DNA from: Candidatus Alcyoniella australis
GTDB taxonomy: Bacteria > Lernaellota > Lernaellaia > JAVCCG01 > Alcyoniellaceae
DNA length: 12,487 nt
Direction: 5' to 3'
Assembly: GCA_030765605.1 (NCBI GenBank)
Contig: JAVCCG010000045.1
Coordinates: forward strand, 1-12,487
In this document: piece after piece, positions 1-7,017 of the stretch
Layout: every line of letters starts with the position of its first letter
How positions within the stretch are numbered: the stretch's first letter is position 1
The notes under the pieces: model-generated
The model's input: only the letters and a program-made list of their open reading frames with translations
What the model was told of the DNA's origin: nothing
The model's database searches: none
Position numbers and translations under genes: made by a program

Positions 1-208
1 AAGCCGGTCCCAGCTCGAGGCTGACCCAGCCGGACTTGACCCGCGTGGTCGAGCGCCGCAGCTCCACCACATAGCGCTCGCCCGAAAGCTTGCCGCGCAC
101 GTTGTCGCCCTCGCGCGTCTGCACCCGACCCGCCTCGGATCGCCGCAGTTCAATCCCACGCCGGTTAAGTTCTCGCTCGGTTGGCAGGCGATCTTTGAAT
201 AATCCCAA
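1..208 (-). CDS. Unrecognised protein, N-terminal part only (runs off left edge)
   Basis: On the minus strand an uninterrupted frame runs from a TTG at 208-206 to the window edge, giving 69 residues. The beginning reads LGLFKDRLPTERELNRRGIE and the visible end is KSGWVSLELGPA. The piece is rich in Arg and Glu, has no signal peptide or membrane segment, and I recognise no domain. Third codon positions are strongly G/C from about position 150 leftward, as in the other genes here, which supports this strand over the overlapping plus-strand frames. The TTG start is a guess: no clear ribosome binding site precedes it, and the frame stays open further upstream, although there it is antisense to a better plus-strand reading. 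The MGLFKD-like opening resembles a natural N-terminus. Function unknown. Confidence 0.4.
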   Translation of the reverse strand, partial: MGLFKDRLPTERELNRRGIELRRSEAGRVQTREGDNVRGKLSGERYVVELRRSTTRVKSGWVSLELGPA

Positions 209-216
209 GGCGTTAG

Positions 217-399
217 GTGAGTGGGGGCGCGCCTCAGGGACGGGCCGAGGACGTGCTGGCTGCGCTGACCGTCGATCTGAGCGACGATGCACGTCTGCGC
301 CTTGGCTACCGGCTGCTCGAGGGCGGGGCGGACAACGACAAGGTCTACACTTTTGCCGTGATCCACTATGCGGCCCTGGGGTTCGAGGCGCGTTTCTGA
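217..399 (+). pseudogene. C-terminal tail of a beta-barrel outer-membrane protein, body missing
   Basis: The 60-codon frame starts at GTG 217, directly after an in-frame TAG, and ends at TGA 397-399. From residue 15 on it shows alternating hydrophobic and polar residues, with the segments ARLRLGYRLLEGGADNDKVY and FAVIHYAALGFEARF, and it ends in Phe. A terminal Phe after an amphipathic strand is the known recognition signal for outer-membrane insertion, and the GYRLLEGGAD..VY pattern is typical of the last two strands of proteobacterial barrels. No signal peptide or earlier strand is present, and DNA to the left codes on the other strand. I read this as a truncated remnant. An AAGG at 207-210 could serve as a ribosome binding site, so a small expressed peptide cannot be excluded. 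Codon use is like that of the neighbouring genes, so the truncation may be recent or an assembly join. Confidence 0.45.
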
Positions 400-412
400 T
401 CGCTGATCCGGG

Positions 413-2590
413 CTAACGGTCCACAACGTAGACGAACGGCTCGTCGAGGAACGCGGCCTCAACCGGCATTGTCACCGGTGCGGCCAGCCAGCCCAGCGTC
501 GCGCTACGAGTGCCCGGCGGCAGCGGGGCGGTGCGCTGGTATAAAAACCATTCAGCAAAGCGGATCGATTCGATCGAGTCGCTATCGAGCAGTACGCCGT
601 TTTCGTCGAGCAAGCTCAGCGTCAGCGAACTCGCGGCGTCGCCCAGTAGCGAGCGCAAAGCCGCGCCCCAGCGCAGCGACAGCTCGTCGCGGTCGATGGC
701 TGCGGCGAAGTCATCCAGCTCGATGGTCTGTTCCGCACCGGCCGGCGTCAACAGCAGTGCGGCTCCAAGCCAATATTCGCCGGAGAAGGAGTAGATGTCG
801 AAGTTGCCCAGCAGCCAGTGGTCGCGTCCGGTGAGCAGCGGCCCGTTGCGGGTCCAGCCCGCGAGCTGCGGGTCGAAATCGGGATTGACGATCAGGTTGC
901 CGCTGCGCTGGTCTCCGGGCTCGTCCGCTGTCTGGATCGAGAGCGACAGCGCGTCGAACGCGGCGCTGTTGAACTCATCGCCATGCAACCCACCCACAGC
1001 GCGCAAAGTCACCCGCGCCAAACGCGCGCCGGGCGGGACCTGGACTGTAGTGCGCCAGGGCTGCCAGTACAGCGTGTCAAAGCGGCCCGAGCTGATCGTG
1101 CGCAGCAGCGCGCCGTCTGCATCGTAGAGCTCGACCAGCGCCTCGGATTCGTCAAAGGCGTAAAGCGCGTTGGACGTACCCACATCGATGTATCCGGTTC
1201 GACATGCGCCTCCCAACGCCAGTTGCGCGCGGCCCGCGTCGATTTGCGCGGCGTACTGTTCGAGCCCGACTTGCTGAACAGCCCAGCCGCGCTTGTGTCC
1301 GACCGTTCCGCTGAAGAAGCGTTCGCCGAGCAGCGGGGTCACGTGGTGCAGCTCGGTTGCTGATTGCATGCCGTCCAGTTCCCAATCCTCGCCGTTGTTC
1401 TCGGCCCCGCCGTTGCGCAGCAGGTTGGGCGGATTGGCAAAGGTCAACCCAAACGGTTTCGCGATCGGCACGCCGTCCGTGCACACCGCGTCGAGCACGC
1501 GCACGGTCAGCTCGCCGTCTGTGGGCAGATCATCAACAGCCCGCAGCAGCGCGATCTGGCCGTTGTCGATGATCGAGACTGCGCTTAGCTCGATCGACTC
1601 TTCTCCGCGGCTGAGTTCGACTTCGATTTTTGACAGCGGCCGGTCGAACAGCAGGCCCACGCTGTCCGCGCCGAACCCGGTCAGGAAGTCCAGTAGCTGC
1701 GGCTGTGCGGGCTCGGCCGTAGCTGGAAAGCGCAGCAGCGTGCGCTGAAATTTGTGGTCGGAAAGCGGCGGAGTGAAGTTGACGATTTCACCGCTTACGG
1801 CGCAGGCCCCGGAGCTTTTATTGAACAGAGTGTTGTCGATCAGTTGCGCGCCCTCGGCGCCGTAGAACAGCTGGGCCGGCCACGATACGCGGGCCGAGGG
1901 CCAGACCCCCAGCGACGACCAGGCGTCGGCCGCAACCTCGAGCATGATCCCGATTTGCGTCGAGCCCAGCTCATCGTTCCAATCGCCGGCCATCACGATC
2001 CGCTCGCAGGGATCCGCTGCCAGGAACTCGTTGACGAGTTGGCGGCACTGGTTGTCGCCGCTCTCGTTCCAGCTGATGTGGATCGCATAGGCCGAGAACT
2101 CCAGGCCCTCGATCGTGGTGGTCGCCTGGATCACGCTACGTCCCTCGACCAAATCGACGCCCCGCGGATCGACCAGCGTGGTGCCCGAGAGCAGCGCCAG
2201 GCCGTTGTAGTAGAAGAGCTCCATCTCCAGCCCTGCGGCGATGGTCTGCGCATATTCCTCCGGGCATTCCTGGAGCGTCAGCAGGTCAAGCGGCAGGTGG
2301 TTGGTCAGCTCCGAGGCGATGCGTTCGGCCGAGGCCTCTTTGCCGCCGTGCAGATTGAAGCTGCCAACGCTGAGCTCCACATCGTCCGGCCGCTGTTCGC
2401 CGCAGACGTAGCGCCCCCAGGTCAGCGGCTCGATCAACGCCGGGGACGGCGGCTGGTCGTCGTCATCGTCGTCATCGCCGCTGTCGTCGTCGTCGAGTGC
2501 GTCGTCATCGTCGTCGTCGCCGTCCGAGCAGGCGAGCAAAGGCAGGATCAGCAGCAGCGCAAGCAGCGCCGTCAGCAGTTTGTATATCAT
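413..2590 (-). CDS. Poly-Asp lipoprotein with EEP-fold phosphodiesterase/nuclease domain and jelly-roll-like tail
   Basis: The 725-residue protein starts at ATG 2590-2588, with GGAGGA six bases upstream; a longer frame from 2674 lies inside the upstream gene and is rejected. Residues 1-20 form a lipoprotein signal peptide with lipobox LLAC (Cys21). Residues 23-45 are almost all Asp (18 Asp). Residues about 71-288 match the endonuclease/exonuclease/phosphatase fold, with FNLH (78-81), LQE (Glu108), His171, GDWN (202-205), ID (251-252) and SDH (277-279), so the metal-binding and catalytic set looks intact. Residues about 295-385 resemble an Ig-like domain. Two units starting NLLRNGGAE (389) and NLIVNPDF (565) look like carbohydrate-binding jelly rolls. 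EEP enzymes cleave phosphodiester bonds in DNA, RNA, phosphoinositides or sphingomyelin; which applies here is not visible. Location should be the periplasm or outer membrane, tethered by lipid. The stop of the upstream SGNH gene overlaps the start (ATGA), implying coupled translation. Confidence 0.85.
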   Translation of the reverse strand: MIYKLLTALLALLLILPLLACSDGDDDDDDALDDDDSGDDDDDDDQPPSPALIEPLTWGRYVCGEQRPDDVELSVGSFNLHGGKEASAERIASELTNHLPLDLLTLQECPEEYAQTIAAGLEMELFYYNGLALLSGTTLVDPRGVDLVEGRSVIQATTTIEGLEFSAYAIHISWNESGDNQCRQLVNEFLAADPCERIVMAGDWNDELGSTQIGIMLEVAADAWSSLGVWPSARVSWPAQLFYGAEGAQLIDNTLFNKSSGACAVSGEIVNFTPPLSDHKFQRTLLRFPATAEPAQPQLLDFLTGFGADSVGLLFDRPLSKIEVELSRGEESIELSAVSIIDNGQIALLRAVDDLPTDGELTVRVLDAVCTDGVPIAKPFGLTFANPPNLLRNGGAENNGEDWELDGMQSATELHHVTPLLGERFFSGTVGHKRGWAVQQVGLEQYAAQIDAGRAQLALGGACRTGYIDVGTSNALYAFDESEALVELYDADGALLRTISSGRFDTLYWQPWRTTVQVPPGARLARVTLRAVGGLHGDEFNSAAFDALSLSIQTADEPGDQRSGNLIVNPDFDPQLAGWTRNGPLLTGRDHWLLGNFDIYSFSGEYWLGAALLLTPAGAEQTIELDDFAAAIDRDELSLRWGAALRSLLGDAASSLTLSLLDENGVLLDSDSIESIRFAEWFLYQRTAPLPPGTRSATLGWLAAPVTMPVEAAFLDEPFVYVVDR
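2456..2524 (-). repeat. GAC/GAT trinucleotide tract encoding the poly-Asp linker
   Basis: The segment coding for residues 23-45 of the lipoprotein is built almost only of GAC and GAT codons, broken by short Gly, Ala-Leu and Ser-Gly interruptions. It is a low-complexity tract that could change length by slippage in steps of three without breaking the frame. At the protein level it gives a highly acidic, disordered spacer between the lipid anchor and the folded domain. Confidence 0.85.
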
Positions 2591-3948
2591 CGTTGTCCTC
2601 CGGCAGTATCGGCGTTTGTGGGTAGCAGGCCGCGCGCATCGAGTTCGCCGAGCATGATCATCGCCACCGACCAATGGCCCAGGGTGTTGGGATGCACGTC
2701 GTCGTTCATGTAATCCCCGGCCGCGGTATAGGTCTCGCGCAGCATACGGTGGGCGTCAACAGCCTCAACACCGGCAGCCTCAGTCGCGGTCAGCACGCGC
2801 TGTTCGTAGGCCAGGGAGCGCGGCTCGGCGATCGCCTCGATAAACAGCAAGGATTGCGCGCCGAGTTCGCCGTAGATCCGGCGTAACGTGCGCAGGTTGT
2901 CGACGAAGATCTGTTCGGAGACCGCGGGGATCGGCTCGCGCGGCCGTCCGCCGCGGCGCAGCTTGACCAGCAGGCTGTTGAGCAGTTGATAGAAAGGCCT
3001 GTGGCGCAGCCACTGCAAGGCTGGGCCGTAATCCTTTTCGTCGTAGCGCTCGCCCAAGGTGTCGATCAGTCCGTTGTCGTTGGCGCCGAGGTACATCAGC
3101 ACCAGGTCGGGTTCCAGCCTGCGGTAGCCTTCAATGGCGTCAAGCACCATGTAGTGCGAAACGTAGCCATCCCACGCGCCGTTGAGCACCTCGGCGTCCA
3201 GACCGCGCTCCTGCAGCGCCAGCTCGAGCTGTCCCTGCATGGTCTGTTGCCGTTGCTCGGTGCAGCACCCGGCTGCCGACGACCCGCCGATCAGCAGGAT
3301 GCGCAGGCCGTCGCCCGGTTCGAGTGCGATCGATTGTCCTTGCGAGTCGCGCGGTGGAAGAAACGGTTTGCCCATGCTGCTGCGGATCGCGGCGTCCGAG
3401 GTGAATCCTGGTCCCGGCCCGAACAGCCGCAAATCCCAGCGCCAGAACGAGTGGGCCAATCCCGCGTCGAGCAACACGATGAACGCCAGGGCCGCGGCCA
3501 GTGCAACAAGATTAGGAGTAGGTGAGTGAAAGCGGTCCGAGACGATGCCGTGCAGCTCGGTTGAGATCGCGAACAATCCGCCGAGCATCGCCGCGGTAAT
3601 CAGCCACGGCGGCAGCTCGATCAAATATGCCAGGGCTACGATCAGCAGTCCGGTCGCGGCCAGTGTGTATCGCAGCCGGGTCAGCTTCAGCGAGATGCGT
3701 TGCGAGGCGAACCAGCCCGCGTGCAGGCAGACCGAGACCGCCAGTAGTAGCAGCAGGATCCGCAGTTGGTGGGAGTTCTCGTTCACTGAGGGCAACAGCA
3801 GCGCGCCGACTATCGCCGGGCTGAAGTGCGCTAGAAATACCAGCAGCGATCGGCCGAATCTCACGCGACCTCGGCGGCTGAGGATCGCTGATTCGAGCAG
3901 GCCCAACGCGGCCAGTGCCGCGATCAGCAGCAGGTTGCCTATCGGCAT
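2587..3948 (-). CDS. Membrane-anchored SGNH/GDSL-family hydrolase
   Basis: With start ATG 3948-3946 the protein has 453 residues. About the first 165 residues hold five or six hydrophobic segments (near 5-22, 33-53, 63-80, 94-111, 113-131, 146-163). The rest is an SGNH hydrolase domain: block I GGSSAAG (221-227, Ser223 as likely nucleophile), block III LGANDNG (Gly288, Asn290) and block V DDVHP (Asp416, His419). Such enzymes are esterases; membrane-linked forms often act on O-acetyl or other acyl groups of surface glycans. The substrate here cannot be read from the sequence. The start is uncertain: ATG 3972 and TTG 4026 are in frame, but codons upstream of 3948 are A/T-rich and include promoter-like DNA, and no option has a strong ribosome binding site. 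The TGA stop overlaps the ATG of the lipoprotein gene, so the two probably form one transcription unit. Confidence 0.8.
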   Translation of the reverse strand: MPIGNLLLIAALAALGLLESAILSRRGRVRFGRSLLVFLAHFSPAIVGALLLPSVNENSHQLRILLLLLAVSVCLHAGWFASQRISLKLTRLRYTLAATGLLIVALAYLIELPPWLITAAMLGGLFAISTELHGIVSDRFHSPTPNLVALAAALAFIVLLDAGLAHSFWRWDLRLFGPGPGFTSDAAIRSSMGKPFLPPRDSQGQSIALEPGDGLRILLIGGSSAAGCCTEQRQQTMQGQLELALQERGLDAEVLNGAWDGYVSHYMVLDAIEGYRRLEPDLVLMYLGANDNGLIDTLGERYDEKDYGPALQWLRHRPFYQLLNSLLVKLRRGGRPREPIPAVSEQIFVDNLRTLRRIYGELGAQSLLFIEAIAEPRSLAYEQRVLTATEAAGVEAVDAHRMLRETYTAAGDYMNDDVHPNTLGHWSVAMIMLGELDARGLLPTNADTAGGQR

Positions 3949-3981
3949 GTTCTCTGCGCCCCAGGGATCCATCAGGGCTAG

Positions 3982-4010
3982 ATAATAGGTCTGACACAAC
4001 CAATGATAAA
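3982..4010 (-). promoter_or_regulatory. Candidate promoter for the SGNH-lipoprotein operon
   Basis: On the minus strand TATTAT (3987-3982) matches the -10 consensus at five of six positions. It lies 17 bases after TTTATC (4010-4005), a weak -35 match. Transcription would begin near 3975, leaving a leader of about 27 bases to ATG 3948, which agrees with that start choice. The surrounding DNA is visibly more A/T-rich than the genes. Prediction from sequence only. Confidence 0.3.
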
Positions 4011-4061
4011 GGCCGCGCCGAAACAATCGATGCCTGATTAGGAACCCTAGTGAAAACCCAC

Positions 4062-4090
4062 TTTACAAGCATTGGGCCTCGTGACATCTT
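4062..4090 (+). promoter_or_regulatory. Candidate promoter for the wecB operon, possibly leaderless
   Basis: TTTACA (4062-4067) matches the -35 consensus at five of six positions and is followed, after 17 bases, by CATCTT (4085-4090), a poor -10. Transcription would start around 4097, almost at the ATG of 4099, and no ribosome binding site is visible before that ATG. The two observations fit a leaderless or near-leaderless message, but the -10 element is weak. Confidence 0.25.
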
Positions 4091-4098
4091 AATCCGCG

Positions 4099-5226
4099 AT
4101 GACGATGCGAATGCTGCTTGTTTTCGGCACCCGGCCAGAGGCGATCAAAATGATGCCTCTGATTAAACAGGGAAAGCTGCGTGGCTCCGAGGTCGAAGTG
4201 CGTGTGGCGCTGAGCGCCCAGCACCGTGAGATGCTCGACGAGGTGCTCGAGCTGTTCGACGTCGAGCCGCACCACGACCTGGACCTGATGCGCGCGGGCC
4301 AGACGCCGACCGAGGTCACGCGGCGGATGCTCGAGAAACTGCCCGAAGTCTACCGGACCGAACGTCCCGACGTGGTGGTCGTACAGGGCGACACGACCAC
4401 GACTTTTGCCGCGGCCTATGCGGCTTTTCTCGAGCACATCCCCGTGGCGCACGTCGAGGCCGGTCTGCGCACCGGAGATCTGACCGCGCCGTTTCCCGAG
4501 GAGGCCAACCGCAAGCTGACCTCGTCGATTACGACTTTCCATTTTCCGCCGACCGAGCTCTCCAAACGCAACCTGCTCGCTGAGGGCTACGACCCGCAAT
4601 CGATCTGGGTCACCGGCAACACGGTGATCGACACGCTGCTCGACGTGGTGGAGCGGACCGATTTGCCCGAGCCGGAAATTCCCGGCGGCATCAATGGCCG
4701 GCTGATTTTGGTCACGGCCCACCGCCGCGAGAGTTTCGGCGAGCCGATCCGCGGGGTGTTCAACGCGCTAAAGCAGCTCGCCGCGCGCTTTGCCGACGAC
4801 ACGCTGGTCTACCCGGTGCATCCCAACCCCAACATCAAGGTTCCGGCCGAGGAGATCCTCTCGGGACTGCCCAACGTGCGGCTGATCGCGCCGGTGGGTT
4901 ACACCAGCCTGGTTTGCCTGATGCGCCGCGCCGCGCTGGTTCTCACCGACTCCGGCGGGATTCAGGAGGAGGCGCCGAGCCTGGGCGTGCCGGTGTTGGT
5001 GCTGCGCGAGACCACCGAACGGCCCGAGGGGGTCTACGCGGGCACCGTCAAGCTGGTGGGCACCGACCCGCAAAAGATCCTCGACCAAGCGGGAATCCTG
5101 CTAACCGACTCCGAGGCCCACGCGGCGATGGCCAAGGCGGCCAACCCCTACGGCGACGGCCACGCGGCCGAGCGGATCATCGACGTGCTGACGCGCTGGT
5201 ATTCCCGGACCAGCGGCGGTAAATGA
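4099..5226 (+). CDS. wecB: UDP-N-acetylglucosamine 2-epimerase (non-hydrolysing)
   Basis: The 375-residue protein has the usual length for the WecB/MnaA family, which interconverts UDP-GlcNAc and UDP-ManNAc in the cytoplasm. Recognisable motifs in order: FGTRPEAIKMMPL near the N-terminus, QGDTTTTFAA (Asp98), HVEAGLRTGD (Glu120), PFPEEANR (Glu134), TGNTVID (172-178), TAHRRESFG (His208) and DSGGIQEEAPSLG (Ser285-Glu291), followed by RETTERPEG. These include the acidic and histidine residues known to matter in the E. coli enzyme, and UDP-binding positions in the C-terminal Rossmann domain. The start is taken at ATG 4099, although ATGs at 4105 and 4111 are possible and none has a ribosome binding site. 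Its stop overlaps the start of the next gene by four bases (ATGA). With wecC two genes downstream it forms the route to UDP-ManNAcA. Confidence 0.95.
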   Translation: MTMRMLLVFGTRPEAIKMMPLIKQGKLRGSEVEVRVALSAQHREMLDEVLELFDVEPHHDLDLMRAGQTPTEVTRRMLEKLPEVYRTERPDVVVVQGDTTTTFAAAYAAFLEHIPVAHVEAGLRTGDLTAPFPEEANRKLTSSITTFHFPPTELSKRNLLAEGYDPQSIWVTGNTVIDTLLDVVERTDLPEPEIPGGINGRLILVTAHRRESFGEPIRGVFNALKQLAARFADDTLVYPVHPNPNIKVPAEEILSGLPNVRLIAPVGYTSLVCLMRRAALVLTDSGGIQEEAPSLGVPVLVLRETTERPEGVYAGTVKLVGTDPQKILDQAGILLTDSEAHAAMAKAANPYGDGHAAERIIDVLTRWYSRTSGGK

Positions 5227-6995
5227 ACAAGGGCGAATCTCCGGCAGCAACCCGCATTCCCTGGGCGCTGATCTGGACGCTGCTCGCGCTGACGGCCTAC
5301 ATCTTTTTCTTCGTCACGACCTTCCGTTCCCTGGGAACTCAATCCGATGCGCTGAAGTACGCCAGCGCCGCCCGTTCGCTGTTGCGCGGCGACGGCGCGG
5401 TGACCCTGATGGTCCACACGATATCGTTCAGCAACGTCGAACCTGGAACAGTTCGCGAGGCCGCGAGCATGCTCGGCCCGCTGCCGCAGTACCTGTGGAC
5501 GATGGTCCTGGCCGTGGCGTTCCTGGTTTTCGGCGCGGCCGATACGACGGCCGCCGCGACCTGCGGGCTGTTCTACGTGCTCAGCGTGCCGCTGGTGTTC
5601 GGCATTGCCCGCAGGCTATTCGGCCTGCGCGCCGCGCATCTTGCGGCCGCACTGGCGATCCTCGAGGCCAACGCCTTGTACTACTCGCTCAGCGGCATGT
5701 CCGAGAGCATGTTCGGCTTGCTGTTGCTGCTGCTGGTCTACGCGCTGGTGCGGCGTAGCGGAGCGGGTTGGGGATTGATCGCGGGGTTGGCCCTGGGGCT
5801 GATTGTCTACTCGCGCGAGATCGGCCCGCTCTACGCGCTGCCGCTGGTACTGCTTGTGCTCAGCCCGGCGACGCGCCGTTGGCAGCGGATTATCGGACTG
5901 CTCGTGGGGCTGCTGCTGGTGGTGGGGGCCGACCGGCTGAGCGAACCGCTGCGCGCCTACCATTGGCAGGGACAGGCGCGCGTTCGGCTTGTCCAGCCCG
6001 CGCCCGAAACCGCACCGCAGCCCACGCCCCGGCCGACGGTCCAGCGTGACGAGCCCGGGGACCGATCGCAACCAGGGCCGATAGTCGGCTTTATCACGCG
6101 CAAGCTGCGCCACGTGATCCACACCCACTCGCCGCTCCACCCGGGCCACAGCTACGCCCGCGGACTGGAAATGGAAGAGGGCCTACTGACCACCGGCGAG
6201 CACGTCGAGGCGATTCTTTATCGCGCGCGTACCTTCAACCTGCCGCTGACACTCAGGTCCTGGTTTTGGAGCGCGACCAACCCGCTGCTGCTCTGGGCCT
6301 TCTGGTTGGCCCCGTTTATGTTGCTGCGCTCGCGCGAACAGCTTTGGCCCTGGCTCTCAACGGTCGGTGCGCTGCTGGCCGTGGGCGCGATACTGCAAGT
6401 GTTGTTCGTGATGGAGCGCTATTACCATCCCGCGATTCTGCTGATGATCGTCTTTGCGGCCGGCGGTTTTTCGCGGCTGGCAGGGCTGATCAAGCGTGAG
6501 GGTCTGCGGCGTGCGGCCTGCGTGGCGCTGGTGCTGGCCGCGACCTTCCCCTGGGGGATCACCGCCGGGATCGAACGCATGGGGCGGTTCAGCGATTATC
6601 AGTGCCGCACGCTGACAATGCCCGACCCAGAGTTCTACAGTCGGTTGGGCCAAAGCGTGGCCGCGCTGACCGGCCCTGAAGAGGTCGGGGTGAGCGACAC
6701 GCCGTGGCTGGTCAACTGGTACGGCGACCGCGTCTGCATCTGGCTTCCCAAAGACGCGGAGACCCTCGAGCTGCTGATGCGGCGCACCAACGTTGATTTC
6801 ATGCTGCTGACGTTCCATCTACGCGGCTCACTGGACCTGCGTTCTTGGGAGGAATGGCTCCAGCGCGCCTCTGAGCTCGACGGAAAGCTCGACGGCTTCG
6901 AGTTCATCCGCGGGCTGCGTATTCCCGGCGGACGCTTCTGGCTGTTCCGCTCGGACGTTGAGTACCTCGATGCTCCGACCGGCGGCGGGGCGTAG
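5223..6995 (+). CDS. GT-C type membrane glycosyltransferase (ArnT/PMT_2-like)
   Basis: A 590-residue integral membrane protein. The first hydrophobic helix spans about 14-34 and is followed by a loop with QSDALKYA (Asp42), the position where GT-C enzymes carry their catalytic acidic residue. Further family-like signs are SGMSESMF (157-164) ahead of a long hydrophobic helix, YSREIGPLY, and ERYYHPAILLMI (from 398), similar to the RY..P motif of this superfamily. About ten hydrophobic segments are visible, ending near residue 455, then a soluble C-terminal domain of about 135 residues. GT-C enzymes take sugar from a polyprenyl-phosphate donor on the periplasmic side and transfer it to lipid, protein or glycan. 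The acceptor is unknown. A Pro-rich stretch (about 257-287) sits in a loop. The gene is translationally coupled to wecB and lies 22 bp before wecC. Confidence 0.75.
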   Translation: MNKGESPAATRIPWALIWTLLALTAYIFFFVTTFRSLGTQSDALKYASAARSLLRGDGAVTLMVHTISFSNVEPGTVREAASMLGPLPQYLWTMVLAVAFLVFGAADTTAAATCGLFYVLSVPLVFGIARRLFGLRAAHLAAALAILEANALYYSLSGMSESMFGLLLLLLVYALVRRSGAGWGLIAGLALGLIVYSREIGPLYALPLVLLVLSPATRRWQRIIGLLVGLLLVVGADRLSEPLRAYHWQGQARVRLVQPAPETAPQPTPRPTVQRDEPGDRSQPGPIVGFITRKLRHVIHTHSPLHPGHSYARGLEMEEGLLTTGEHVEAILYRARTFNLPLTLRSWFWSATNPLLLWAFWLAPFMLLRSREQLWPWLSTVGALLAVGAILQVLFVMERYYHPAILLMIVFAAGGFSRLAGLIKREGLRRAACVALVLAATFPWGITAGIERMGRFSDYQCRTLTMPDPEFYSRLGQSVAALTGPEEVGVSDTPWLVNWYGDRVCIWLPKDAETLELLMRRTNVDFMLLTFHLRGSLDLRSWEEWLQRASELDGKLDGFEFIRGLRIPGGRFWLFRSDVEYLDAPTGGGA

Positions 6996-7000
6996 CCTGC

Positions 7001-7006
7001 AAGGAG
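7001..7006 (+). promoter_or_regulatory. Ribosome binding site deciding the wecC start
   Basis: AAGGAG lies 11 bases before ATG 7018 and 23 bases before the next in-frame ATG at 7030. It supports 7018 and argues against a longer reading from 6958, which would overlap the glycosyltransferase gene. Confidence 0.65.
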
Positions 7007-7017
7007 TTTGTGCTGCT

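Noticed and set aside
2-202. Plus-strand frame ending at TAA 200-202, considered as the missing body of the barrel protein joined by a frameshift
   Set aside because: Its third codon positions are less G/C-rich than those of the minus frame over the same bases, and its sequence does not show beta-strand alternation.
90-416. Plus-strand frame of 108 codons, Arg- and Ser-rich
   Set aside because: It overlaps two better readings (minus gene at 1-208 and barrel tail at 217-399), and its composition is that of a shifted frame.
2591-2674. N-terminal extension of the lipoprotein to 2674
   Set aside because: It lies within the SGNH gene, would hide the signal peptide, and the ATG at 2590 has a good ribosome binding site.
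1754-2713. Long plus-strand open frame of 319 codons across the lipoprotein gene
   Set aside because: It is antisense to the EEP lipoprotein, which has a signal peptide and motifs; the frame is Arg/Val/Gln-rich without domains and arises from high GC.
3949-4026. N-terminal extension of the SGNH protein from TTG 4026
   Set aside because: Codons here are A/T-rich and contain promoter-like elements; the natural membrane-protein start is at 3948 or at most 3972.
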